64,000 nt of DNA. It comes from Polaromonas sp. OV174 (GTDB taxonomy: Bacteria; Pseudomonadota; Gammaproteobacteria; Burkholderiales; Burkholderiaceae_C). Under the pieces are notes generated by a model. The model saw only the letters and a list, made by a program, of their open reading frames with translations, did no database searches and was not told where the DNA came from. The stretch spans positions 1 through 64,000 of the forward strand of contig NZ_FOKZ01000019.1 of NCBI RefSeq assembly GCF_900112285.1. The letters run 5' to 3'. Below are positions 1 through 6,672 of the stretch, piece by piece. Both the position numbers and the translations under genes were made by a program. Positions within the stretch are counted from its first letter, which is position 1. Every line of letters starts with the position of its first letter.

Positions 1-852
1 AATCAGCAAGGTACGCAAATAGGTGCTGCCACGTTTAGTGATTGGCCCCAAACTGATCTTGCCGCCGCTGGAATTTTGTTTTGGGGTCAGCCCTATCCAC
101 GCCGCAAACTGGGCTCCGTTCTTGAACTGCTTGAAGTCACCCACCGTCGCTATGACCGCAGACGCTGTGATGGGGCCAATGCCTTTGAGTTCAGCAGCGC
201 GTTGAACCTGCTCGTCGTCCTTTTGGTGGGCCGCAATACGCAGGTCACACCACTTGATGTGCTCGTCGAGCTCTCGCCAATGCGCCTGCGCCCTTTGCAG
301 CACCAGCCGGGCCATACCGGCGATGTCGTTGCTGGCGTCCTCAATCAGGTCGCTCAAATGTTGGCGCAGCACTTGCGGGCTTTGCGGCAACACCGGTCCG
401 AATTCGGCCATTAACCCTCGGATGCGGTTGATGCAGGCAGTCCGTTCCTCCTTGAGTCCTTCGCGCAGGCGGTGCACGCACAGCATGCCCTGCTGAGCCA
501 GTGTCTTGGCTGGTACGAAGTTCATGTGCGGCCGCGAGGCTGCCTCGCAAACAGCAGATGCATCATTGGCGTCGTTCTTGCCGCTCTTGCCTTGAATCCG
601 GTACGGCGCTACAAATTGCGCAGGAATCATACGGGCATCGAGACCGCGCTCACGCAATTTTCGACACCAGTGGTGAGCACTGCTGCACGCCTCCATCGCC
701 ACCAGGCAGCCTGCGGGCAATTCGGCACACCACGGCAAGAACTTCTCGCGCTTCAATGCCCGGTTGGTGATCACCTTGCCAGCAGCGTCCACAGCATGGA
801 CTTGAATCATATTTTTGGCTAAATCAACACCGACTCGTGTAACGTTGCTCAT
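1..852 (-). CDS. IS110-family transposase, partial (C-terminus beyond window)
   Basis: The reading frame is open for 284 codons from the ATG at 852 to the window edge. The N-terminal part carries the VGVDLAKN signature of the DEDD-type IS110 nuclease domain. The C-terminal part carries the IS116/IS110/IS902 domain, with the helix-hairpin-helix-like LKGIGPITASAV and then AAWIGLTPKQNSSGGK. Known members are 320-400 residues, so perhaps 40-100 residues are missing on the left. These enzymes catalyse site-preferring transposition with a RuvC-like active site. No stop or frameshift is seen, so the copy may be active. Codon use and GC resemble the host. Confidence 0.88.
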   Translation of the reverse strand, partial: MSNVTRVGVDLAKNMIQVHAVDAAGKVITNRALKREKFLPWCAELPAGCLVAMEACSSAHHWCRKLRERGLDARMIPAQFVAPYRIQGKSGKNDANDASAVCEAASRPHMNFVPAKTLAQQGMLCVHRLREGLKEERTACINRIRGLMAEFGPVLPQSPQVLRQHLSDLIEDASNDIAGMARLVLQRAQAHWRELDEHIKWCDLRIAAHQKDDEQVQRAAELKGIGPITASAVIATVGDFKQFKNGAQFAAWIGLTPKQNSSGGKISLGPITKRGSTYLRTLLI

Positions 853-943
853 GGGACTTCTCCTTCCAAAATGGTTGCAGATTGACTTCCAGTACGCCAA
901 TCTTGGCACTCCGATGCCGTTACCGGGGAACGGGAAGTCCCTT

Positions 944-1477
944 CGTATTCAGGTTGGCGCGGCCCGAGAGAGACAGGGGCGCAACGCCTCCAGCGCGTTC
1001 TTGATCTTGGACGCGCAGAGCGTGAAGAACACGGACACGGCGGCCCTCAAGGGCTATGACGCAGGCAAAAAAGTCTCGGGCATCAAGCGCCACATTGCAG
1101 TGGACACACAAGGGCTGCCACACGCTATCGCAGTTACCACCGCAGAAGTGACAGATCGCAAGGGGGCCTTGCAGGCACTGCAGCGCTGCAAACTGACCCT
1201 GAACAAGGTGCAACGCCTGCTGTGTGACAGCGGCTACGTGGGCCAGCCCTTTGCCCAAGGCGTAAAAGACATCCTGGGCGAGCACGTGACGGTGCAGATC
1301 AGCAAGCGCAGTGAACTGCACGCCTTCAAGGTCATGCCCAAGCGCTGGGTGGTGGAACGCAGCTTTGCGTGACTGGAGAAGAACAGGCGGCTGTGGAAGA
1401 GCTGTGAGAGGCATCTGAACACCAGCTTGCAGTTCATCCATCTGGCGTTCTTGGCCCTCTTGCACAAAAGATCTTGA
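944..1477 (+). pseudogene. IS5-family (DDE) transposase remnant, N-truncated with in-frame stop
   Basis: The translated frame contains ILDAQSVKNTD, GYDAGKKVSGIKRHIAVD and, near the end, RWVVERSFA. These are the hallmarks of the IS5-group DDE transposase from the first catalytic Asp to the last Glu. A TGA at 1370-1372 sits where family members have Trp (RSFAW). The frame then continues with LEKNRRLWKSCERHLNTS to a second TGA at 1475-1477, so the stop is a point mutation inside the gene. The N-terminal half found in intact copies (about 110 residues) is absent upstream of 944, where IS110-related sequence begins. It is a dead copy. Confidence 0.85.
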
Positions 1478-1492
1478 ACAGGTTCTAAGAAC

Positions 1493-1591
1493 CTAACAAA
1501 ACCCAGCGCAGCGGTCCTGGCTAGGCGTGTTGCCGCAGACAGTGTTGCAGCACGGCAAGGCGGCACAACGACGTCAGGAGGGTTTTGTTAG
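1493..1591. repeat. 12-bp perfect inverted repeat enclosing 75 bp
   Basis: CTAACAAAACCC at 1493-1504 is repeated as its exact reverse complement GGGTTTTGTTAG at 1580-1591. The left arm begins 15 bases after the end of the IS5 transposase frame. It may be the terminal repeat of the IS5 copy, with a deletion-derived second end, or a 99-bp MITE-like remnant. No target-site duplication was recognised. Confidence 0.5.
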
Positions 1592-1597
1592 CGGCTT

Positions 1598-2203
1598 TTA
1601 ACCGCGACCGTGGCGGCCATTGCGCATCATCCGTTCCACCTCATCGCGCAGCACGCTGAGCTCTTGGTTAAGTTGCCGACGCTCTTGCGGGCTCAGCACG
1701 CCATCGGACTTGTAGCCAGCCTCGTGACGCGCAATCATGCGCTCCCGGCCCTGCAGCTCGCGCGCTTCGCGCGGGTTGAGGCGACCGCTTCGCACGCCCG
1801 CATCAATGCGCTGGCTGATGCTGAGCTGCTGCTTGTCTATGCCGTCGGCAGGGCCGCCATAGCCTGGCCTCACGACAACGTTGTTGGCCATCAGGGGTTC
1901 AACGTCGGCGCGCAGGCCGTCCAGGTCGGCCCGCAGTTGCGCGCGCTCCTGCGGTGTGACCTGGCCGTCCGCCTTGTAGCGGCTTTCGCGCATGGAGATT
2001 TCACGGTCACGTCGATACAAGGCCTGCGCCTCCGAAGGCGTGATGTGGCCGGAGGCCAGGCCTTGCTGGATGCGGTCGCTGATGGCGTGCTGCGTCTGGT
2101 CTATGGCCGGCGTGTAGTTGTTCTGCGCCATGGCCGGCGACATGCCCAGGCCGGCAAACAGGGCCGTGGTCAACAGGGAAGCGGTGAATAGTTTTGATGT
2201 CAT
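1598..2203 (-). CDS. Secreted protein with two internal repeats
   Basis: A 201-residue protein. The start at 2203 is chosen because GGGAGA lies six bases upstream and the first 24 residues form a clear signal peptide ending PAMAQ. The mature part holds two tandem copies of a roughly 65-residue, highly charged helical unit. The first runs about residues 36-100 and contains RIQQGLASGHITPSEA and KADGQVTPQERAQL. The second runs about 122-190 and contains RIDAGVRSGRLNPREA and KSDGVLSPQERRQL. The DGxxxPQER stretch is faintly EF-hand-like, but the usual calcium loop is not complete. It is probably periplasmic. The function is not known to me. Confidence 0.8.
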   Translation of the reverse strand: MTSKLFTASLLTTALFAGLGMSPAMAQNNYTPAIDQTQHAISDRIQQGLASGHITPSEAQALYRRDREISMRESRYKADGQVTPQERAQLRADLDGLRADVEPLMANNVVVRPGYGGPADGIDKQQLSISQRIDAGVRSGRLNPREARELQGRERMIARHEAGYKSDGVLSPQERRQLNQELSVLRDEVERMMRNGRHGRG

Positions 2204-2384
2204 GTGGATCTCCCGTTTTTCAAATGAAACACTAGACACACAGCGCGGCGCTGTGATCGAGTAACTCCATTGTTGGCCTGCATTTGTGAAGGTCATGTAA
2301 GGCAAACGGAGATTTACCCCCTCATTACCTCGCGACTACAAAGGTGTCGAAATGCTTGCGACTAGGTATTTGAGGGCAAAAAAC

Positions 2385-2475
2385 TTATGCCCACGGCCGG
2401 TGAATGGCCTTGTGGAAAAGCCCTTGGATAAGCCGCCAAAGCCGCGCCAGGCTTGGGTTTGTCAGGGGCGATCAA
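2385..2475 (+). repeat. Diverged copy (G) of the DnaA-box repeat
   Basis: Within the 335-base gap upstream of the secreted-protein gene, a degenerate copy of the 4.3-6.5 kb repeat can be followed. It has CTTGTGGAAAAG, then TTGGATAAG, then AAAGCCGCGCCAG. The DnaA-box 9-mer is broken here. The rest of the gap shows no coding potential; it also holds the promoter of the gene at 1598-2203. Confidence 0.5.
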
Positions 2476-2538
2476 AAAACAGGCAGGACTGGAAAACCAG
2501 CCATCAAGCCGCGCCAAACGCCTAGGCGATGCGATGCT

Positions 2539-3204
2539 TTAGCGCCCGCCGGCGGCACGCAGCAGCTCGGCCATGGCGCCAAAGCCGCGCTGGCGGGCAT
2601 GCTGCAGCGGCGTGACGCCATCGCGGTCGGCCAGATTGACCTGGGCGCCATGCGCCAGCAGCAGGCGCACGATCTCCAGGTGAGCGGCGCCGCCCTCGCC
2701 CAGCAGCACCGCCTCCAGCAAGGCGGTCCAGCCCAGCTTGTTCACATGGTCAACGTCGATGGCGGTGTCCAGCAACAGCCGCACGGTATCCACATGGCCG
2801 CGCTCGCAGGCCGGAATCAGCGCGGTGCCGCCGTAGCGGTTGGTTAGCTTGAGGTCGGCACCGGCGGCCAGCGTGGCGCGCACGATGTCGGTGTAGCCGC
2901 GTGCGCCGGCCAGCAAAAAGGCGCTGTCGCGCTGCGCATCCTGGGCATTCACGTCAGCACCATGGGCAATCAGGACGCGCACCAGCGCCAGGTGCTGGCC
3001 GTCGGTGGCGGCCAGCAGCGCCGTGCGGCCGCGCCCATCGCGCTGCTCTATCGCTTCTCCCCGCACCAGCAGTGTTTGCAACTGCGGCAAATCCCCGCGT
3101 GCGGCGGCGTCGACCAGCGGCGCGCTGGCAGAGCCAGCTTGCGCCACCATGGGCAGGCACAGAAAAAGAAAAGGCACAGCAAACAGGGCAAAACGGTGAA
3201 TCAT
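2539..3204 (-). CDS. Exported ankyrin-repeat protein
   Basis: A 221-residue protein from the ATG at 3204. Residues 1-23 form a signal peptide (FALFAVPFLFLCLPMVAQAG). The rest is about five ankyrin repeats of 33 residues, recognisable by GRTALLAA, LIAHGADVNAQD, YGGTALIPACERGH, LGWTALLEA and DGVTPLQHARQRG. Ankyrin stacks mediate protein-protein contacts. An exported one in Proteobacteria is usually periplasmic; some examples sit beside catalase genes, but none is nearby here. The partner is unknown. An upstream in-frame TTG-type extension to 3264 was rejected because it would bury the signal peptide. Confidence 0.85.
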   Translation of the reverse strand: MIHRFALFAVPFLFLCLPMVAQAGSASAPLVDAAARGDLPQLQTLLVRGEAIEQRDGRGRTALLAATDGQHLALVRVLIAHGADVNAQDAQRDSAFLLAGARGYTDIVRATLAAGADLKLTNRYGGTALIPACERGHVDTVRLLLDTAIDVDHVNKLGWTALLEAVLLGEGGAAHLEIVRLLLAHGAQVNLADRDGVTPLQHARQRGFGAMAELLRAAGGR

Positions 3205-3254
3205 GCGCCCATTGTGCCGCGCCTGAGTGGCGCGCAGCTGGACGGCACAGTTAT

Positions 3255-3350
3255 GCCCAGGCACTGTGAATCACCCTGTTGATAAACCCCTGAACAAGCC
3301 TTGAAAGCCGCGCCAGCACTGGCTTTGCAAGGCATGCTCAATGTTTGGGC
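3255..3350 (+). repeat. Diverged copy (F) of the DnaA-box repeat
   Basis: CCCTGTTGATAA (9-mer TGTTGATAA at 3277-3285, one mismatch to the DnaA box) is followed by GAACAAGCC, AAAGCCGCGCCAGC and ACTGGCTTTGC. This is the same order as in copies A-E. It lies in the 374-base gap between the ankyrin gene and the esterase. The remainder of that gap (3351-3578) holds no gene I can support. Confidence 0.65.
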
Positions 3351-3578
3351 AGAGGATGGAAAGGGCTGAAAATTCGGGCTAGCAAGCGTTTTCAAGCGGC
3401 TGGCATCAGCCCGTCTTGAGGCCCGGCAAGCGCAGCCCCAAACCCTGGAGCTGAGCGGTGCTCAGGCCATCGCCGGCGAGCTGTGCCCTGACAGGGCTAC
3501 GCACCAGGGCGATGCAGGAAAACGCAAAAAATCTGCAGCGGCTAAAGTGCTAGGCATTTGTGACCAAGGATTGCTCCC

Positions 3579-4226
3579 ATGCCGCACCCACTTCGCCGCC
3601 GCCTGTTGCTGGGCGGCCTCAGCGCCACGCTGCTACTCGCCGGTGGCTGCTCTCGCTCCGCCAAGCCCCAGGGCAAGACCCTGGCCAAGGATGCCACCCT
3701 GCTGTGCCTGGGCGACTCCCTGACCTATGGCTATGGCGCAGCGGCTGGCAGCAGTTATCCGCAACGGCTGGAGCAACTGAGCGGCCATGTCACGCAAAAT
3801 GCCGGCCTGAACGGCGACACGGCGCAAGGCGCGCTGGCGCGATTGCCCGGCCTGCTGCAGGAAAGTCGGCCTGGCCTGGTGCTGGTGTCTATAGGCGGCA
3901 ATGATTTTTTGCGCGGCCTGCCGCTGGAGCGCACCCGTGCGGCGCTGAAAACGCTGCTGCAGACGGCGGCCGGCAGCGCGCAGGTCGTGCTGCTGGCGCA
4001 ACCCAAGCCGGTGCTGCTGGCGGCCGCCAGCGGTACGCTGAAAGACCACGAGCTCTATGCCGATCTGGCCCAGGAAACCGGCACCGCGCTGTTTGCCGAG
4101 GGCTGGTCTTATGTGCTGTCGCGGGCCGAATTGCGTTCAGACCCTATCCACGCCAACGCCCAAGGCTATGAGGTGTTTGCCGAGCGCCTGGACCAATGGC
4201 TGCGCAAGATGAAGTTTGTTGGCTGA
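3579..4226 (+). CDS. Lipoprotein GDSL esterase/thioesterase (TesA/arylesterase type)
   Basis: A 215-residue SGNH hydrolase. Residues 1-24 are a lipoprotein signal with lipobox LAGGC, so Cys24 should be lipidated. Catalytic block I is CLGDSLTYGYG with Ser47 as nucleophile. Block III is GGND. Block V is DPIHAN with Asp188 and His191. The length and block order match E. coli TesA and related arylesterases, which hydrolyse fatty acyl thioesters and aryl esters in the periplasm. In many Proteobacteria tesA is divergent from an ABC ATPase gene (ybbA); here it stands alone beside repeats. Substrate specificity cannot be read from sequence. Confidence 0.9.
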   Translation: MPHPLRRRLLLGGLSATLLLAGGCSRSAKPQGKTLAKDATLLCLGDSLTYGYGAAAGSSYPQRLEQLSGHVTQNAGLNGDTAQGALARLPGLLQESRPGLVLVSIGGNDFLRGLPLERTRAALKTLLQTAAGSAQVVLLAQPKPVLLAAASGTLKDHELYADLAQETGTALFAEGWSYVLSRAELRSDPIHANAQGYEVFAERLDQWLRKMKFVG

Positions 4227-4285
4227 GTGCGGCTGGGGCCGGCCAGGTTGCCAGTGGCAAGTCTTGAAGTCGGACCACCACCCCC

Positions 4286-4312
4286 GCCAGTGCCAGTGCC
4301 AGTGCCAGTGCC
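4286..4312. repeat. Hexamer tandem repeat (GCCAGT)x4.5
   Basis: Four and a half perfect copies of GCCAGT lie 60 bases after the esterase stop and immediately before repeat copy A. It is intergenic and six-base periodic. It could vary in copy number between strains but would not shift any reading frame. Confidence 0.85.
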
Positions 4313-4316
4313 AAAA

Positions 4317-4420
4317 CTTACCCCCGTCAACTGTGGGCCACCTTGTGGATAACAATGTTCGCAAGCCCTCAAAGCCGCGCCAGCACTGGCTTTCAACACA
4401 ATGCCACAGAATTGATCAAC
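4317..4420 (+). repeat. DnaA-box repeat, copy A
   Basis: The order of blocks is TTACCCCCGTC, CTGTGGGCCACC, TTGTGGATAACAATG, CAAGCCCTCAAAGCC, GCGCCAGCACTGGC and a tail GAATTGATCA. The 9-mer TGTGGATAA (a perfect DnaA box on the minus strand) lies at 4344-4352. GTGGGCCAC is self-complementary. CAAAGCC and GGCTTT flank a CCAG/CTGG pair, so the right half can form a hairpin. Confidence 0.85.
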
Positions 4421-4528
4421 ACCCGGCCGGTTTTCAGCGCAAGAGGGGATAACTACCAATGGCAAACTGTTTTTTGCAGATATATCAAGGCCGGGGTCAA
4501 ACAAGGGTTTGACCGCAAAATCAGCCCC

Positions 4529-4632
4529 AACTTACCCCCGCTGACTGTGGGCCACCTTGTGGATAACAATGTTGACAAGCCCTCAAAGCCGCACCAACGC
4601 TGGCTTTGCGGGGCCTGCCTCGGAATTGATCA
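4529..4632 (+). repeat. DnaA-box repeat, copy B
   Basis: Same block order and orientation as copy A, starting 212 bases downstream, with the 9-mer TGTGGATAA at 4558-4566. It shares the tail GGAATTGATCAG, which runs into the stop codon of the DHH phosphoesterase gene. The hairpin half reads CCAACGCTGG here. Confidence 0.85.
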
Positions 4633-5565
4633 GTCCGCAGGCTGAGCCGGCTCGGCCTGAAACACGCCGCTGAGCAATTCGGGCAGGCGCTCAGTCCCCA
4701 TCTTGAAGCCGCAAGCCTGCGCATGGCCACCGCCGCCCATGCTTTCGGCCAGGGGAATGCAGTCAAAACCAGGCTGCGAACGCAGCCCGACCTTGACGCC
4801 GCCGCTCTTGCCCACATGCCACATCAGCGCAAAGCTGCCGCACTGGGCCGACAGCAGGTTGCCAATCAGGCTGTGGAAGACGCCGGGCGCATTGAGCATG
4901 AGGCCGGTCTGGCCGTTGAAGCTGACAGGCTGCGCGCCCTCCGCAATGTCGGCGGCCAGCTTGCTGAACTTTTCGTCCATGGCCTGGCCACGGGCCATGA
5001 AATCGTTCAGCTGGGCCGGGCTGAAGGCGGCGATCTCGGCCCAGCGGGCAAAGTCAAAGGCCTCCATGTCCAGCGCCGCCAGAAAGCCGGCGCTTTCGGG
5101 GTATTGCCAGACCCAGATATCGCGGTCTTCGATGAAACGCACGAGGTCCGGCAGCGGCGCGGCGGGATGAAAAAACTCCCAGGCCAGCCGGGCGCCCGAC
5201 TTGCTCATGTCAAAGTGCACCACGCCGCAGCGGCAGGCAAAGCCGGTGAGTTTCTCCGCCGCGCTCTTGTGGTGGTCCAGCATCACCAGCTTGGCGGCGC
5301 GCTCTTCGATGGCGCGCAGTAGCTCCGGCGAGAAGGAAAAGTCGAGGATGTAGACGGCGCGGCCGGCCAGCGCAGGCAGATCATCCAACGTTTTGACGTC
5401 GCCGTGATCCAGGCCCAGAAACTCGGCTTGACCACCGTAGAAAAGCCAGGCCGCCAGCGCGGCGCCAAAGCCGTCAGGGCAGCGGCGGCCATGGTAAATG
5501 ATCAGGGGTTGGGGATCGTTCAGGTCGGGAGCGACCAGAAGCTGCAGGGGAAGAATGGTTTTCAT
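4630..5565 (-). CDS. DHH-family phosphoesterase
   Basis: A 311-residue protein from the ATG at 5565 (an ATG at 5577 is an alternative; neither has a strong ribosome site). Motifs of the DHH superfamily are visible: YHGRRCPDGFGAA near residues 24-36, ILDFSFSP with Asp75, and LDHHKSA with Asp97-His98-His99. Near the C-terminus, residues 277-287 are the DHHA1-type GGGGHAQACGF. Such enzymes use two Mn2+ ions to cleave phosphoesters in nucleic acids, oligonucleotides or cyclic dinucleotides. The architecture resembles stand-alone COG2404-type phosphohydrolases more than RecJ, which is about twice as long. The substrate is unknown. Confidence 0.82.
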   Translation of the reverse strand: MKTILPLQLLVAPDLNDPQPLIIYHGRRCPDGFGAALAAWLFYGGQAEFLGLDHGDVKTLDDLPALAGRAVYILDFSFSPELLRAIEERAAKLVMLDHHKSAAEKLTGFACRCGVVHFDMSKSGARLAWEFFHPAAPLPDLVRFIEDRDIWVWQYPESAGFLAALDMEAFDFARWAEIAAFSPAQLNDFMARGQAMDEKFSKLAADIAEGAQPVSFNGQTGLMLNAPGVFHSLIGNLLSAQCGSFALMWHVGKSGGVKVGLRSQPGFDCIPLAESMGGGGHAQACGFKMGTERLPELLSGVFQAEPAQPAD

Positions 5566-5664
5566 GAAGCTCAGCATTGTCGCTGCCGGCACTGGTTTGG
5601 CGCGCCGGCCTCTAACTAGCCCTGCAGCCCTGTCAGCCACTCTAACCACCAAAGGCTATAGGTT

Positions 5665-5760
5665 TTTACCCCCAGTTTCTGTGGGCCACCCTGTGGATAA
5701 CAATGTTCACAAAGCAGCAAAGCCGCACCAGTGCTGGCTTGGCGGGCCTTGCCTTGAAAT
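5665..5760 (+). repeat. DnaA-box repeat, copy C
   Basis: Located in the 444-base gap upstream of the DHH gene, oriented like A and B. The 9-mer TGTGGATAA is at 5692-5700, within CCTGTGGATAACAATG and followed by TTCACAA. The hairpin half is CCAGTGCTGG. No gene is supported between 5566 and 6009. Confidence 0.85.
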
Positions 5761-5868
5761 GCACCAAGACCACTGCTGCGCTTGCCAAGGTGTCATTCTT
5801 TTCCCAATGAAGGGCTGTTTTTTGGCTTGCTCCACCTGGCTGAGCTCCCTGGTCAGCAGGGCCTCTGG

Positions 5869-5972
5869 TTTACCCCCGTTTACTGTGGGCCACCCTGTGG
5901 ATAAGAATGTTCACAAGCCCCGAAAGCCGCGCCAGCACTGGCTTTGCGGACGCTGCCCGGGATTTGACCAGA
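5869..5972 (+). repeat. DnaA-box repeat, copy D
   Basis: It starts 204 bases after copy C. The 9-mer TGTGGATAA is at 5896-5904, followed by GAATGTTCACAAGCCC, AAAGCCGCGCCAGC and ACTGGCTTTGCGGA. Together with C it mirrors the A-B pair, including a shared spacer motif. Confidence 0.85.
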
Positions 5973-6009
5973 GCCTTGCAATTTGACACCCCAACCTATA
6001 AGGCTGACC

Positions 6010-6264
6010 GTGCAACATAAATACCATTTCAAACATCTCGATCATCACTACGAGGTCACTGGGGAGTACCGGCAACTCCCGGCTCATTTGGATGGGAAGT
6101 TCCTGGTCAAGCTACTCCCGCCCGGCGGGGTCGTGCGGCAAGCGGATGTTGCCGGCGATGATGCGCAAAGCACTGAAAAGATTTTTGTCGCCAACAATGA
6201 ACACCACCTGGTGCAGCAACTTGGCCGCGCCTATCCCGGCCTGACCGGCTTCAAAGGCGTTTGA
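6010..6264 (+). CDS. Small conserved-looking hypothetical protein
   Basis: An 84-residue protein if started at the GTG at 6010 (AGG seven bases upstream), or 93 residues from a TTG at 5983. It is hydrophilic and His-rich at the N-terminus (QHKYHFKHLDHHYEV) and has no signal peptide, membrane segment or cysteine. Codon use is ordinary for the window. It stands alone between repeat copies D and E. I do not recognise a family. The absence of an ATG start keeps confidence moderate. Confidence 0.5.
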   Translation: MQHKYHFKHLDHHYEVTGEYRQLPAHLDGKFLVKLLPPGGVVRQADVAGDDAQSTEKIFVANNEHHLVQQLGRAYPGLTGFKGV

Positions 6265-6383
6265 TACACAGACAGCTGCGCTTCCCTAAGCAGGCCAAGC
6301 TGCGCTCAGGCACCCAAGGCTTGGGGATCAAGCCTGTTTAGCTTGAAAAGCTTGCGCCAGGCCAGGCTGGCACCGAATCTAGG

Positions 6384-6487
6384 GTTTACCCCCAGTCCCT
6401 GTGGGCCACTCTGTGGATAAGCGCCCTTGGAAGGCCGGCAGGCCGCGCCAGTGCTGGCTTTGCACACATTGCCCATGAAATGATCAG
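6384..6487 (+). repeat. DnaA-box repeat, copy E
   Basis: Blocks TTACCCCCAGTC, CTGTGGGCCAC, TCTGTGGATAAG, GGCCGCGCCAGTGC, TGGCTTTGC and tail GAAATGATCAG. The 9-mer TGTGGATAA is at 6412-6420. The middle (TTCACAAGCCCTCAAA in others) is diverged. It lies in the 408-base gap 6265-6672, which has no other supported gene. Confidence 0.8.
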
Positions 6488-6520
6488 CCGGCCTGGGTGC
6501 AGACCGAGTTTTGCGCCAAA

Positions 6521-6578
6521 TAACTATTGTTTTGATAGCTATCTTTTCTTATCCAGAAAGCACTAGAGGCCTATTTCA
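6521..6578. repeat. AATAGC-family dispersed repeat, variant copy
   Basis: TAACTATTGTTTTGATAGCT followed by GCACTAGAGGCCTATTTCAC is a divergent member of the dispersed intergenic family seen best at 12488, 17873, 32311, 36033, 50150 and (reversed) 62196. It lies downstream of the YlqF-like gene's stop. Confidence 0.5.
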
Positions 6579-6672
6579 CCGACAAAACAATGACCTGACC
6601 CCAACAGTGCAGGCTTGCAACGCGGTACCCAGCAATTGACCAGCCTGCGAGGGCTGCCTGGGCGCCCAATCT

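Larger units (their letters stand above)
1..1477. mobile_element. IS110-family element abutting an IS5-family remnant
   Basis: Two unrelated transposase genes face away from each other within 1.5 kb. The left one (minus strand, cut by the window edge) is IS110-like. The right one (plus strand) is an IS5-type fragment missing its N-terminal half. The junction lies at about 855-945. The simplest reading is that the IS110 element inserted into, or deleted into, an older IS5 copy. IS110 elements usually lack terminal inverted repeats, so exact ends cannot be fixed from the sequence alone. Confidence 0.75.

Noticed and set aside
3410-3545. Minus-strand frame of about 45 codons ending GLRLPGLKTG
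   Set aside because: No start codon or ribosome site follows the upstream stop; it may be the decayed end of a gene but cannot be supported.
4317-6487. Replication origin
   Set aside because: Despite five DnaA-box 9-mers there is no dnaA, dnaN, gyrB or parAB nearby and no AT-rich unwinding region; the boxes sit at identical positions within a repeat.
4317-6487. CRISPR array
   Set aside because: The repeats are about 100 bases, irregularly spaced by 100-1100 bases with genes between, and no cas genes are present.
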